A stretch of DNA of 64,000 nucleotides from Vibrio algicola. Its GTDB lineage: Bacteria > Pseudomonadota > Gammaproteobacteria > Enterobacterales > Vibrionaceae. A program made the translations under genes and the position numbers. This document shows, one piece after another, positions 9,766-18,766 of the stretch. A model generated the notes under the pieces. That model searched no databases, had not been told where the DNA came from, and saw nothing but the letters and a program-made list of their open reading frames with translations. The number at the start of each line of letters is the position of its first letter. Position 1 is the first letter of the stretch. The DNA lies in assembly GCF_009601765.2 (NCBI RefSeq), contig NZ_CP045700.1:1-64000 (forward strand), written 5' to 3'.

Positions 9766-9915
9766 ATATCAATTCCATTTAAAATTTGATCAATTTGAAT
9801 ACACCGAAAAGACGCTGATCCGTCTTTGGTCGCTTGAGAAAAGGCCATCCATGGCCTTTGACACTTTTCTATGTACTCAATTTTGAACGATCTTTAAATT
9901 TATGGAATTGGTATT
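9766..9915. repeat. MITE-like imperfect palindromic element
   Basis: This 150-bp stretch in the 384-bp formate dehydrogenase-pdxH gap folds on itself. The left end ATATCAATTCCAT pairs with the right end ATGGAATTGGTAT (12 of 13). Further inside, AATACACCGAAAAG pairs with CTTTTCTATGTACT (imperfect), and the centre carries AAAGGCCAT/ATGGCCTTT (9840-9859). No protein is encoded. The overall form is that of a short non-autonomous palindromic repeat. Confidence 0.55.
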
Positions 9916-10003
9916 ACTTGGGCATATGCTGATGGCGAGGCTTGTTTTGAGATCGAGTTAAGAGCAAAATAAGTCAACTTAGTAATATGGACTGATACTT
10001 GTT

Positions 10004-10648
10004 ATGAAACTTTCTGATATGCGTCGTGAGTACGCGTTAAGTGCCTTAAAACGTGAAGATTTAGAGCAAAATCCTGTAGATCAATTTAATCTGTGGCTGC
10101 AACAAGCGATTGATTTTGGGTTAAATGATCCGAGCGCAATGACAGTGGCAACCGTCGATGAACATGGACAGCCATTTCAACGAATTGTGCTGCTTAAAAA
10201 TGTCGATAACCAAGGATTTGTTTTTTATACCAACCTTGGCAGTCGCAAGGCTTTACACTTACAACACAATAATAAGATCAGCTTACATTTCCCATGGCAT
10301 GCAATGGAGCGTCAGGTTCATATTACCGGCACGGTTGAAAAACTCACCGCGATGGAAAATATGAAATACTTCACTTCTCGTCCTAAAGAAAGTCAGCTTG
10401 CCGCTTGGGCGAGTAAGCAAAGTAGCCGTATCTCTGCGCGAGGCGTGTTAGAAGGTAAGTATTTAGAGCTAAAAGAAAAATTCGCCGAAGGCAAGATCCC
10501 TGTCCCTAGTTTTTGGGGTGGTTATCGAATTAAAGTCGATAGCATGGAGTTTTGGCAAGGTGGTGAACGCCGTCTGCATGATCGCTTTATTTATGTGAAA
10601 CCTCAGCTCGATCAATCCAACTGGGATATATCTCGCTTAGCACCGTAA
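10004..10648 (+). CDS. pdxH: Pyridoxamine 5'-phosphate oxidase PdxH
   Basis: This FMN-dependent enzyme oxidises pyridoxine 5'-phosphate or pyridoxamine 5'-phosphate to pyridoxal 5'-phosphate, the last step of vitamin B6 synthesis and salvage. The 214 residues cover the full family length (E. coli 218). Family hallmarks are visible: [18 protein letters not shown] for FMN binding, [28 protein letters not shown], and the C-terminal signature [13 protein letters not shown] near the end. PLP made here is a cofactor for GcvP elsewhere in the window, but the gene is monocistronic. A start five codons further on (ATG at 10019) is possible because no strong ribosome binding site marks 10004. Confidence 0.95.
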   Translation: MKLSDMRREYALSALKREDLEQNPVDQFNLWLQQAIDFGLNDPSAMTVATVDEHGQPFQRIVLLKNVDNQGFVFYTNLGSRKALHLQHNNKISLHFPWHAMERQVHITGTVEKLTAMENMKYFTSRPKESQLAAWASKQSSRISARGVLEGKYLELKEKFAEGKIPVPSFWGGYRIKVDSMEFWQGGERRLHDRFIYVKPQLDQSNWDISRLAP

Positions 10649-10688
10649 ATTATCTAGGGTTTCGAGAGCATCAGTAAGATCTTTGCGG

Positions 10689-10703
10689 ATTTACAGTGTA
10701 AAT
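10689..10703. promoter_or_regulatory. parS2: parS2 site, about 5.5 kb from the main cluster
   Basis: ATTTACAGTGTAAAT is a perfect palindrome identical to those at 5104 and 5190. It lies 41 bp after the pdxH stop. Confidence 0.82.
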
Positions 10704-10781
10704 TAAAACCCAGTCAATAGAATGATTTTAGCTCTATGATTTATAAAGAGTTGTTGGAATTACCATCACCGTAGTTTACTT

Positions 10782-10817
10782 GCTCTTGATCATCGTTCCA
10801 GAACTATGATCAAGAGA
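10782..10817. promoter_or_regulatory. Inverted pair of RctB-type 12-mers between pdxH and the AraC gene
   Basis: CTCTTGATCAT (10783-10793) and ATGATCAAGAG (10806-10816) form a perfect 11-bp inverted repeat with a 12-bp spacer. The right arm with its next base is the exact RctB 12-mer ATGATCAAGAGA (10806-10817). The left arm plus CGTTCC repeats the string at 77-93 near the origin. Each arm has one Dam site. It may be an outlying RctB-binding locus, or an operator for the regulator gene that starts at 10873. Confidence 0.55.
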
Positions 10818-10872
10818 GATCAATATAGGATCAAACTCACGCATTCAGTGTTGGAACCGAGGGGGAAAAGGG

Positions 10873-11661
10873 ATGGCTGAATTTGACATCAATGCTGAAC
10901 CTAAAACGGCGCAAGTGCTCACTCTGCCAAGTTATATGGAAAGACACCAGCATGGCTATCCGCAGATCGTGATTGGCTTAAAAGGGCGCGCTGAGTTTGA
11001 AGTGGATGGCGAAGTGAAGCTTATTGGCCCTGGACAAGGTTGCATTGTACCGGCGGGTTATGATCATCGTTTTGGCGGTATTGGTTTATCCGATATTTTA
11101 GTGCTGAATTTTTTTATGGAGATGGAAGCGGTTGATAGTGATTTGAATGAACGCGTGAATGCCTTATTAGAAAAAGACATTTATTTTCAACTCGATCTTC
11201 CAATCCAACAGTTAGTGCAATTATTGGTTAAAGAAATACAGGCCGATCCAGATGATGTATGGTTATGCCAAGCTTGCCAAGACACTATTATTGCTCTATT
11301 ACATCGCCATACTAAACCTTTTGAAATGCTCAAAAAAGGTAACCGTTTGAATATCGACCTTATCGATCGCTATATTCAACAACATTTAGCCAGCAAAATA
11401 TCGGTAGCAAATTTAGCGGCTTGCGTTTTTTTAGGTGAAAGTCATTTTCATTTGTTGTTTAAATCTCAAGTTGGCTGTACCCCGCATCAATACATTGTGC
11501 AGAAAAGAATTGAATTAGCACAAAGTTTAATTAAAGAAGGGCAATATAATCTTGGTCATATCTCTCAACTTGTTGGTTTTTCAGATCAAAGTACGTTTAC
11601 CAATAATTTTTGTCGTTTAGTTGGCGTATCACCGTCTCATTACCGAAAAAACCTTTCATAA
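10873..11661 (+). CDS. AraC-family regulator, probable activator of the put genes
   Basis: This 262-residue protein has an N-terminal cupin sensor domain (RHQHGYPQIVIGLKGRAEFEVDG, about residues 18-42, followed by PGQGCIVPAGYDHRF) and a C-terminal double helix-turn-helix of AraC type (residues about 165-262), including GCTPHQYIVQKRIELAQ and LVGFSDQSTFTNNFCRLVGVSPSHYR. It lies 156 bp upstream of putA in the same direction. Because the PutA here lacks the DNA-binding domain that autoregulates enterobacterial put genes, a separate regulator is needed, and this gene is the natural candidate. That role is inferred from context. GAGGGGGAAAAGGG precedes the ATG. Confidence 0.85.
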   Translation: MAEFDINAEPKTAQVLTLPSYMERHQHGYPQIVIGLKGRAEFEVDGEVKLIGPGQGCIVPAGYDHRFGGIGLSDILVLNFFMEMEAVDSDLNERVNALLEKDIYFQLDLPIQQLVQLLVKEIQADPDDVWLCQACQDTIIALLHRHTKPFEMLKKGNRLNIDLIDRYIQQHLASKISVANLAACVFLGESHFHLLFKSQVGCTPHQYIVQKRIELAQSLIKEGQYNLGHISQLVGFSDQSTFTNNFCRLVGVSPSHYRKNLS

Positions 11662-11817
11662 CTCTGCTAATTTACCGTTATTAAAAATATGTGACAATGT
11701 TGGTTTTTTGTAAATTAACTGAGTTTTAGTTAAATTAAACGTAGTTTTAGCCGTTTTTTGTGGTTTAAATAGCACTACACTCTGTGCATTGATGGAGCCT
11801 TAAAGAGTGAGAAGTGC

Positions 11818-14800
11818 ATGTTTACTGCAACGGATGTGTTATCAGCCGAGTTTAATCAACAACCCTTAGAGCAACTTTGGGAATTAATTTCACCGTTGTA
11901 TATGGTGGATGAATCGACTTGGTTAAAACAATTACTGCCACTTGCTACGCCCAGTGAGCAAGAAAAACAAACTATTCAAGCCAAAACTACCGCACTCATT
12001 CAAGCGATCCGTGCTGACAAAAAATCGGTGCAGATGGTTGATGCTTTGCTTTTAGAGTACAGCCTCGATACTCATGAAGGCATTTTATTGATGTGCTTAG
12101 CCGAAGCGTTAATGCGTATTCCTGACGCTGCCACTGCCGATGCCTTGATCCGCGACAAACTGAGTGTGGCGGATTGGAAATCTCACTTAAAAAATTCTGA
12201 CTCAGTGTTTGTTAATGCGTCTACTTGGGGATTGATGTTAACCGGCAAAGTGGTTGGCTTACATGAATCGAAAACGCAAAGCCCATCGCAAGGCCTTAAT
12301 CGGTTAGTGAATAAATTTTCGGAGCCGGTGATCCGTCAAGCAATGAACCAAGCGATGAAAATCATGGGACATCAGTTTGTATTGGGTCGCACCATTGTGG
12401 AGGCGCAAAAAAATGGCAAAGGCATGCGCGACAAAGGATATACCTATTCCTATGACATGTTAGGTGAAGCGGCGCTGACCACCGATGATGCCAAAAAATA
12501 TTTTAACGATTATTTAATGGCGATAAGCGCGGTAGGCAATGATAAGTTTAATCATGAGGTTAGCCCAGCGCCATCGGTTTCGATTAAGTTATCGGCATTG
12601 CATCCACGTTATGAAGTGGCAAATAAAAAGCGGGTAATGACGCAAATGTACGCCACGGTAGAGCAATTGATCGTTCACGCCAGACAATTGGATGTGGCAT
12701 TAACGATTGATGCCGAAGAAGCGGATCGGCTTGAAATGTCGCTTGAGCTATTTGAAAAGCTATACCGAAGTGAGGCGGCAAAAGGTTGGGGGAAATTTGG
12801 GTTGGTGATCCAGTCTTATTCTAAACGCGCTTTGCCGGTTTTGGTGTGGTTGAATGCATTAGCCAAAGAGCAAGGCGATGTGATCCCTCTTCGTTTAGTC
12901 AAAGGCGCGTACTGGGACAGTGAAATCAAATGGTCACAACAAGCTGGATATTTAAATTATCCGGTTTATACCCGTAAAGAGTCTACCGATGTTGCCTATC
13001 TAGCTTGTGCTCGTTTTTTATTAAGTGAACAGGCTCGTGGCAATATCTTCCCGCAATTTGCCAGTCATAACGCCCATACTGTAAGTGCTATTGCCACTAT
13101 GGCTGCACACAAAGAGTTTGAGTTTCAACGCTTGCATGGCATGGGAGACTCGCTTTATCACCATGCGATGGCGGCTTATCAGCAATCAGTACGGATCTAC
13201 GCACCGGTTGGAAGTCATAAAGATTTATTGCCGTATTTGGTGCGTCGTCTACTTGAAAACGGTGCCAATAGTTCGTTTGTGCATCGTTTAGTGGATGCTC
13301 GCTGTCCGATTGATGATTTAAACCAACACCCAGTGGATACTTTATTGGCCAATGAGCGATTTGATAATCCTGCCATTCCTCTGCCACGCGAAATTTTCAG
13401 CGATAGAAAAAACTCAATCGGTGTCAATGTTGATATCTTAAGTGAAGTTCAGCCATTTGAAGCTAAAGTGAATCAATGGCTAGAGAAAACTTGGCAAGCA
13501 GGGCCGATAATTAATGGTAACGCCCTGTATTGCCATGACAATTTTCAGCAAGATCAAACCAAACCCGAAAGCATGATCAAGGATGATATTCAGGCAGATG
13601 CAGAGATCCAAATGATCACAGCGCCTTATGATAGAAGGATCCAAGTGGGATCGGTGCAATTTTCAACCCTTGATCATGTTTCCGCTGCAATTGAAGGAGC
13701 GAAATCATGCTTCCGTGAGTGGAACAGGCTTAGCTATCAGATTCGCGCTGAAAAATTAGACCGTTTAGCGGATCTTTTAGAAGATCACTTAGCTGAACTG
13801 GTGGCGCTATGTCATAAAGAAGCGGGCAAAACCATTCACGATAGTATTGATGAAGTGCGTGAAGCTGTCGATTTCTGCCGTTTTTATGCCAAACAAGACA
13901 ATATATTCTCGCCGCAGTCAGTGAGCGATTTTGATGGTGAACAACGCGACATGACCCGAGAAGGCCGAGGAGTCTTTGTTTGTATCAGCCCTTGGAACTT
14001 CCCGCTGGCGATTTTCTTGGGGCAAATTTCTGCCGCTTTAGTCAGTGGTAATACCGTGATAGCCAAACCGGCTGAGCAAACCAGTTTAATTGCCGCTCGC
14101 GCAGTCGAACTTATGATGGAAGCTGGCTTTCCTGCTGGCTCTATTCAATTGCTTCCGGGAAATGGTGCTTTGATCGGACAAGCACTCACATCCAATCCTG
14201 CTATTGCGGGGGTTGCCTTTACCGGCTCAACCCCAACCGCACAACGTATTAATACCACTTTGGCGCAACGTGAAGCTGCACCGGTCCCCTTTATTGCTGA
14301 AACTGGCGGTCAAAATGCCATGATTGTTGATAGCACCGCGCTGCCTGAGCAAGTGGTGCGTGATGTGTTGCGTTCTGCATTTGCTTCTGCTGGCCAACGT
14401 TGTTCTGCGCTCCGAGTGTTGTATGTGCAGCAGGATGTGGCCGACCGCATTATTGAATTAATCAAAGGTGGGATGAGAGAGCTTTCAGTCGGTTTACCGT
14501 ATTTACATAGCACCGATGTTGGGCCTGTGATTGATACGGCGGCCAAAGATAAGTTAAATGCCCATATTGATTCGATGCGACATGCACAAAAGGTGGTTGC
14601 ACAATTGTCGTTGACGGAGGAATGTCAACATGGTGATTTTGTGGCCCCGACTGCAATTGAAATTAATGACATTAATGTGCTCACCGAAGAGAAATTTGGC
14701 CCTGTACTGCATATTATTCGCTTTAAAGCCGATCAATTACCTAAAGTGGTCGAAGCGATTAATCGTACCGGCTTTGGTCTTACTATGGGGGTCCATAGCC

Positions 14801-15033
14801 GTAATGAAACCACTTATCGTTGGGTCGAAAAACACGCTCGAGTGGGGAACTGTTATATCAACCGCGATCAAGTTGGCGCGGTGGTTGGCGTTCAGCCTTT
14901 TGGCGGGCAAGGTTTATCGGGCACGGGGCCAAAGGCTGGCGGACCGCATTACTTGTATCGTTTTACCCAACAGGTCTTAGCCCAATTAAGTCAGGTAAAC
15001 TCGCATTCACAAACCGATTCAACTCAAGCTTAG
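11818..15033 (+). CDS. putA: Bifunctional proline dehydrogenase / P5C dehydrogenase PutA
   Basis: PutA oxidises proline to pyrroline-5-carboxylate with FAD and then to glutamate with NAD+, passing electrons to the quinone pool at the inner membrane. The 1071 residues hold the proline dehydrogenase barrel (about 180-490, with SIKLSALHPRY, TIDAEEADRLE, RLVKGAYWD and FASHNAHT) and the aldehyde dehydrogenase domain (about 590-1045), with catalytic Cys862 in AGQRCSALR and FTGSTPTAQRI in the NAD fold. There is no N-terminal ribbon-helix-helix domain, and the chain stops shortly after the ALDH domain; E. coli PutA is 1320 residues. The missing C-terminal part is encoded by the next gene 10 bp downstream. 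Confidence 0.95.
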   Translation: MFTATDVLSAEFNQQPLEQLWELISPLYMVDESTWLKQLLPLATPSEQEKQTIQAKTTALIQAIRADKKSVQMVDALLLEYSLDTHEGILLMCLAEALMRIPDAATADALIRDKLSVADWKSHLKNSDSVFVNASTWGLMLTGKVVGLHESKTQSPSQGLNRLVNKFSEPVIRQAMNQAMKIMGHQFVLGRTIVEAQKNGKGMRDKGYTYSYDMLGEAALTTDDAKKYFNDYLMAISAVGNDKFNHEVSPAPSVSIKLSALHPRYEVANKKRVMTQMYATVEQLIVHARQLDVALTIDAEEADRLEMSLELFEKLYRSEAAKGWGKFGLVIQSYSKRALPVLVWLNALAKEQGDVIPLRLVKGAYWDSEIKWSQQAGYLNYPVYTRKESTDVAYLACARFLLSEQARGNIFPQFASHNAHTVSAIATMAAHKEFEFQRLHGMGDSLYHHAMAAYQQSVRIYAPVGSHKDLLPYLVRRLLENGANSSFVHRLVDARCPIDDLNQHPVDTLLANERFDNPAIPLPREIFSDRKNSIGVNVDILSEVQPFEAKVNQWLEKTWQAGPIINGNALYCHDNFQQDQTKPESMIKDDIQADAEIQMITAPYDRRIQVGSVQFSTLDHVSAAIEGAKSCFREWNRLSYQIRAEKLDRLADLLEDHLAELVALCHKEAGKTIHDSIDEVREAVDFCRFYAKQDNIFSPQSVSDFDGEQRDMTREGRGVFVCISPWNFPLAIFLGQISAALVSGNTVIAKPAEQTSLIAARAVELMMEAGFPAGSIQLLPGNGALIGQALTSNPAIAGVAFTGSTPTAQRINTTLAQREAAPVPFIAETGGQNAMIVDSTALPEQVVRDVLRSAFASAGQRCSALRVLYVQQDVADRIIELIKGGMRELSVGLPYLHSTDVGPVIDTAAKDKLNAHIDSMRHAQKVVAQLSLTEECQHGDFVAPTAIEINDINVLTEEKFGPVLHIIRFKADQLPKVVEAINRTGFGLTMGVHSRNETTYRWVEKHARVGNCYINRDQVGAVVGVQPFGGQGLSGTGPKAGGPHYLYRFTQQVLAQLSQVNSHSQTDSTQA

Positions 15034-15043
15034 GAGTCACATT

Positions 15044-15781
15044 ATGCAGACAATAACACGTTTTTCAGAAGTGACGGTTTTTGATGCCCAAACCGCATGG
15101 CAACAATGGAACTTAACCGAATACTCATTTAAAAGTGAGTGCTTACTATCGGTATTCAACTCATTAAATAAAATAGATGCTACGCTTAGTAACATTATGA
15201 ACCTGAAAATTCAGCATGCTCAATCTTACCTCGCACAGCCGCAGATCATGCCTGGTCCAACAGGGGAAACGAATGAGTTGTACTGCGCAGGTCGTGGTGT
15301 GTGCGCCTTAGTAGTTGCGCCGACAACGGAAAATGTTGAGCAAGACAGTACTGATGAAAGACTGGATGAGCGATTAAAAATAGCCATGAGCTTTATGACT
15401 GCAGCGTTAATTGGCGGTAATAGTGTGGTGATGTGCTGTGATGATGAAAGCTTTAATCACAACATTCAGCAAGCGATTGGGACGACATTACCTGCGCATT
15501 TGGTTCAAATAGTCGCCTATGATGCTCATGCTAAGCTTATCAACAGCGAGATCGCGATTGCTGCATTGGTCGCAAAACCAGATATTCAGATCAAGATTAA
15601 TCGTTTATTGAGCAGAAGGGATGGGGCGATTGTGCCATTAGTGACAGATGATCCAGACGCAGTAGTATCCGCATTTGATCCGGCTTTGGTGCTACGCTTT
15701 ATTACTGAAAGAACCCGCACCATCAATATTACTGCGGTGGGGGGGAATGCAACATTATTGGAGTTAGGCAGTGGGCATTAA
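15044..15781 (+). CDS. Stand-alone PutA C-terminal (ALDH-like lid) domain protein
   Basis: This 245-residue protein follows putA after 10 bp, in another reading frame and with its own ribosome binding site (AGGAG). Its motifs MPGPTGETNELYCAGRG and, near the end, RRDGAIVPLV and ITAVGGNATLLELG match the order and wording of the C-terminal ALDH-superfamily domain of long PutA proteins, where that domain closes the substrate-channelling cavity. It has no catalytic Cys or full NAD-binding fold, so it is probably not an enzyme alone. I infer that it associates with the shorter PutA in trans. It is sometimes labelled a P5C dehydrogenase in databases; the sequence does not support independent activity. 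Confidence 0.75.
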   Translation: MQTITRFSEVTVFDAQTAWQQWNLTEYSFKSECLLSVFNSLNKIDATLSNIMNLKIQHAQSYLAQPQIMPGPTGETNELYCAGRGVCALVVAPTTENVEQDSTDERLDERLKIAMSFMTAALIGGNSVVMCCDDESFNHNIQQAIGTTLPAHLVQIVAYDAHAKLINSEIAIAALVAKPDIQIKINRLLSRRDGAIVPLVTDDPDAVVSAFDPALVLRFITERTRTINITAVGGNATLLELGSGH

Positions 15782-15859
15782 CATTCACCCTATTAGCTCA
15801 TTGTTTACTTGAATAAGAAATTTGATGCAAATTCAAAGGTTTTGGATTTTCATCTTCAA

Positions 15860-15884
15860 CCCTTCAAGATAGAAGGGGCTTTTT
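15860..15884 (+). terminator. Weak terminator between the putA operon and putP
   Basis: The 6-bp stem CCCTTC / GAAGGG has a 6-nt loop and is followed by GCTTTTTA. It may reduce read-through into putP. Confidence 0.45.
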
Positions 15885-15905
15885 ATACACAACGAGGGAT
15901 ATTTT

Positions 15906-17399
15906 ATGATCGAAAATAGCTTCGCGATTAGCGGCACTTTTATCGCGTATTTAATCTTAATGCTGGCGATAGGGTATTACGCTTATAAACGCACAGCTAA
16001 CTCAACCGACTACTTTTTAGGAGGACGAACCTTAGGGCCATGGCCAGCGGCTTTATCCGCTGGTGCTTCTGATATGAGTGGCTGGTTACTGCTGGGTGTG
16101 CCGGGCTATGCTTATGCGTCGGGTCTTGAAGCCGGATGGATTTGTGGTGGTTTATTGGTCGGGACTTGGCTGAACTGGTTAGTCAGTGCTAAGCGGCTTA
16201 GAACTTACAGTATTACTACCGATGCCATTACCATCCCCGACTTTTTAGCCAGCCGTTTCTTGGATAAATCGAAGCTGATCCAAACCATTTCTGCCTTCTT
16301 CATTTTGTTGTTTTTCTTGTTCTATACCAGTTCTGGTTTAGTCGCTGGCGGGAAATTGTTTGAAACCGTATTTGGCTTAGATTATCGCATTGCAGTGGTT
16401 ATCGGCGCGGTCTGTGTTATTTCCTACACCTTATTTGGTGGCTTCCTCGCGGTGGCCTGGACCGATTTAGTGCAAGGGTTACTGATGTCGGCAGCATTGC
16501 TGATTGTGCCAATTGCGGCAATGAACGGCGGATTCTCACAACTTGATATGGATGTCTCGGCTATTAACCCAGAACTGCTTGATATGTGGACCAATGCCAA
16601 AGGCGAGCCTATGACGGCGATTGCGATTATATCACTGGTGGCATGGGGTCTTGGTTACTTCGGTCAGCCGCATATTTTAGCGCGTTTTAAAGCGACTCGT
16701 AGCAATAAAGATTTAACCACAGCGCGCCGCATTGCGGTAATTTGGACGGCGCTTTCAATGTTTGGTGCGATCTTAGTCGGTTTAGTGGGCCTAGTGTATG
16801 TTACCGGCCATCCAACCCTTGAATTGGCCGATGGTGAGAAAATATTCATGATTTTGGTGAATGCGATCTTCCACCCAGTCATGGCGGGCATATTGTTAGC
16901 CGCGATTTTGGCGGCGATCATGAGTACCGCTGATTCGCAACTTTTGGTGTCTTCTTCCGCATTGGCCGAAGACTTCTATAAACAAGTGTTTAAACAAGAT
17001 GCAACATCGGATCAAGTGGTCAAAGTTGGTCGTTTTGCCGTGATAGGGCTGTCAGTATTAGCGCTAACCCTTGCGATGGATCCAGACAGTTCAGTGTTAA
17101 GCTTAGTGTCGTATGCATGGGCAGGCTTTGGTGCGGCATTTGGTCCTACCATTGTACTGAGTTTGTACTGGTCGAAAATGAACCGTAATGGGGCGTTAGT
17201 TGGTATTTTAGTCGGTGGTATTACGATCGTCGTTTGGAAGCAACTTACCGGTGGTATTTTTGATGTATACGAGATTGTACCCGGAGTATTGTTCTCAACC
17301 ATTGCTATTATTGCGGTGAGTATTTTAACCGGTGGTCCAAGTGACGGTGTTACGCAACAACATAAGAAGTTTAAGCAGCAGTTAATCGACCTTGATTAG
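15906..17399 (+). CDS. putP: Sodium/proline symporter PutP
   Basis: This is a sodium:solute symporter (SSF family) that imports proline with Na+ for the PutA pathway. The 497 residues are highly hydrophobic, with about 13 membrane segments expected. Family motifs are present: GGRTLGPWPAALSAGASDMSGWLL in the first segments (with the Na+-site Asp in SDMSGW), RLRTYSI, AWGLGYFGQPHILARF in the central region, and STADSQLLVSSSALAEDFYK. Length matches E. coli PutP (502). It follows the putA-linked genes in the same direction after 124 bp and ends at a clear terminator. Confidence 0.95.
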   Translation: MIENSFAISGTFIAYLILMLAIGYYAYKRTANSTDYFLGGRTLGPWPAALSAGASDMSGWLLLGVPGYAYASGLEAGWICGGLLVGTWLNWLVSAKRLRTYSITTDAITIPDFLASRFLDKSKLIQTISAFFILLFFLFYTSSGLVAGGKLFETVFGLDYRIAVVIGAVCVISYTLFGGFLAVAWTDLVQGLLMSAALLIVPIAAMNGGFSQLDMDVSAINPELLDMWTNAKGEPMTAIAIISLVAWGLGYFGQPHILARFKATRSNKDLTTARRIAVIWTALSMFGAILVGLVGLVYVTGHPTLELADGEKIFMILVNAIFHPVMAGILLAAILAAIMSTADSQLLVSSSALAEDFYKQVFKQDATSDQVVKVGRFAVIGLSVLALTLAMDPDSSVLSLVSYAWAGFGAAFGPTIVLSLYWSKMNRNGALVGILVGGITIVVWKQLTGGIFDVYEIVPGVLFSTIAIIAVSILTGGPSDGVTQQHKKFKQQLIDLD

Positions 17400-17427
17400 A
17401 ATATGAGGTATTAATCTCAGCATAATC

Positions 17428-17462
17428 AGCTCTTTAGTCATTTGATTAAAGGGCTTTTTTTT
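17428..17462 (+). terminator. Terminator after putP
   Basis: The imperfect stem AGCTCTTTA / TAAAGGGCT is followed by eight T. Confidence 0.75.
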
Positions 17463-17500
17463 AGGTGGTTCATGTGAAAGTCATCCTCCATTTTATTGTT

Positions 17501-17876
17501 AGGAAATCGTCATTATATGCATGAGCTTACGCGAAGAGAAAAGGAATCTCGCTTGCAATTCTAACTGTAAACTGTCAATGCTATCGCCAGAAACTCGTCA
17601 GCCTGAATAGTGCGGCGCGAACGTAGTTCAGGATCTCCCACAGCCTTCGGTGACCAACCTTTTTTCATCAGCCAAAAGGCGGCAAGTAAGCGAAGCCCCA
17701 TGAGCTTAGTTCACTAAGTGATTTGGGGTGAGTGAACGTAGCCAACAAAGCGGTAGCTTCAAGTAAGAAGGGGATAGATAACGGCTACAACCGCACATTC
17801 TTCAAGAAGCCTCACCAATCATCCATGATTGGTGTATCAAATAGAGTATTTCCACCAAGCAAAATTTAGGCAAGTT
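17501..17876 (+). repeat. Composite dispersed repeat, copy A
   Basis: This non-coding stretch shares long blocks with copies B (33836-34039) and C (45341-45873). It opens with AGGAAATCGTCATT and ends with a block carrying the hairpin CCAATCATCCATGATTGG and AGCAAAATTTAGGCA. It contains an ERIC-like palindromic subelement (about 17681-17776), whose outer left arm appears deleted relative to copy C. The rest of the 675-bp gap between putP and the Qnr-like gene shows no gene. Confidence 0.8.
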
Positions 17877-18075
17877 GGAGAAGCATTTTTAAACATCGAA
17901 AAAGCAATATAACAAATATGAATAGGTGTCGTGCAGCCGACACTTTATCTGGGTGTTGAACCAGCCTGAAGCTGCTTATTATTGTCAATTGGTCGAAGTT
18001 AGATGTCGTTTTTTATATAGGTTGCTTGTGTTCATCGGTATGATATTGAAAATTGTAATTTAAAGACGGTGTTGT

Positions 18076-18750
18076 ATGTCCAACTACTTAAAAACCCAGC
18101 AAGCAGTGTATCGCGAACATGATTTTTCTAAACAGGATCTGCAAGATTTACAGTTTGAAGGCTGTAAGTTTTATTGTTGTGATTTCTCACGTTCAGACCT
18201 TAGCGAAACCAAGTTTATTGATTGTGTTTTTATTGAAAGTGGCAATGTTTTAGGCTGCGATTTTAGTCATTCAAAGCTAAAAGAGGTCAGTTTTCAACGC
18301 TGTAATTTGAGTATGGCAATTTTTGATGGTGCGGATGCGTTTGGGATTGAAATGCGTCATTGCCACTTAAAAGGCGCGAGTTTTTTACGCACTAATTTTG
18401 CCAACTATATTACCCATAACAGCTATTTTTGCTCAGCTTATATCACCAATTGCGATCTTTCTTATGCCAATTTAGAGCGTCAAAAATTAGAAAAATGCGA
18501 TTTATTTGAAAACCGATGGGGCGGGGCTAACTTATCAGGAACCTCATTTAAAGGGGCTGATTTATCGCGTGGTGAATTTAGCCCAGAGCAGTGGCAGCAA
18601 GCCGAGTGGCTGGAAGCAAATTTATCTCATGTGGATTTAGAAGGCTTGGATATTCGTCGTATTAGCTTAACAGGGGCAATTATCTGCCAATGGCAACAAG
18701 AACAACTGTTAAGTAATTTAGGCTTAGTGGTGGTGTCTGATAACGTCTAG
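18076..18750 (+). CDS. qnr: Qnr-family pentapeptide-repeat protein
   Basis: This 224-residue pentapeptide-repeat protein closely follows the plan of Qnr proteins (214-218 residues), which bind DNA gyrase and topoisomerase IV and protect them from quinolones. The repeats run almost throughout, with the central hydrophobic residue (F or L) every five positions (CDFSRSDLSETKF). Qnr-specific segments are visible: FRTNFA-like SFLRTNFANYITHNSYFCSA, ANLERQKLEKCDLFENRW, DLSRGEFS, and a C-terminal helix with WQQEQLLSNLG. Chromosomal qnr genes of Vibrionaceae are the known source of mobile alleles. Nothing around it suggests recent capture except repeat copy A just upstream. The native role is uncertain. 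Confidence 0.88.
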   Translation: MSNYLKTQQAVYREHDFSKQDLQDLQFEGCKFYCCDFSRSDLSETKFIDCVFIESGNVLGCDFSHSKLKEVSFQRCNLSMAIFDGADAFGIEMRHCHLKGASFLRTNFANYITHNSYFCSAYITNCDLSYANLERQKLEKCDLFENRWGGANLSGTSFKGADLSRGEFSPEQWQQAEWLEANLSHVDLEGLDIRRISLTGAIICQWQQEQLLSNLGLVVVSDNV

Positions 18751-18766
18751 TCGTTATTCTTAGCCT

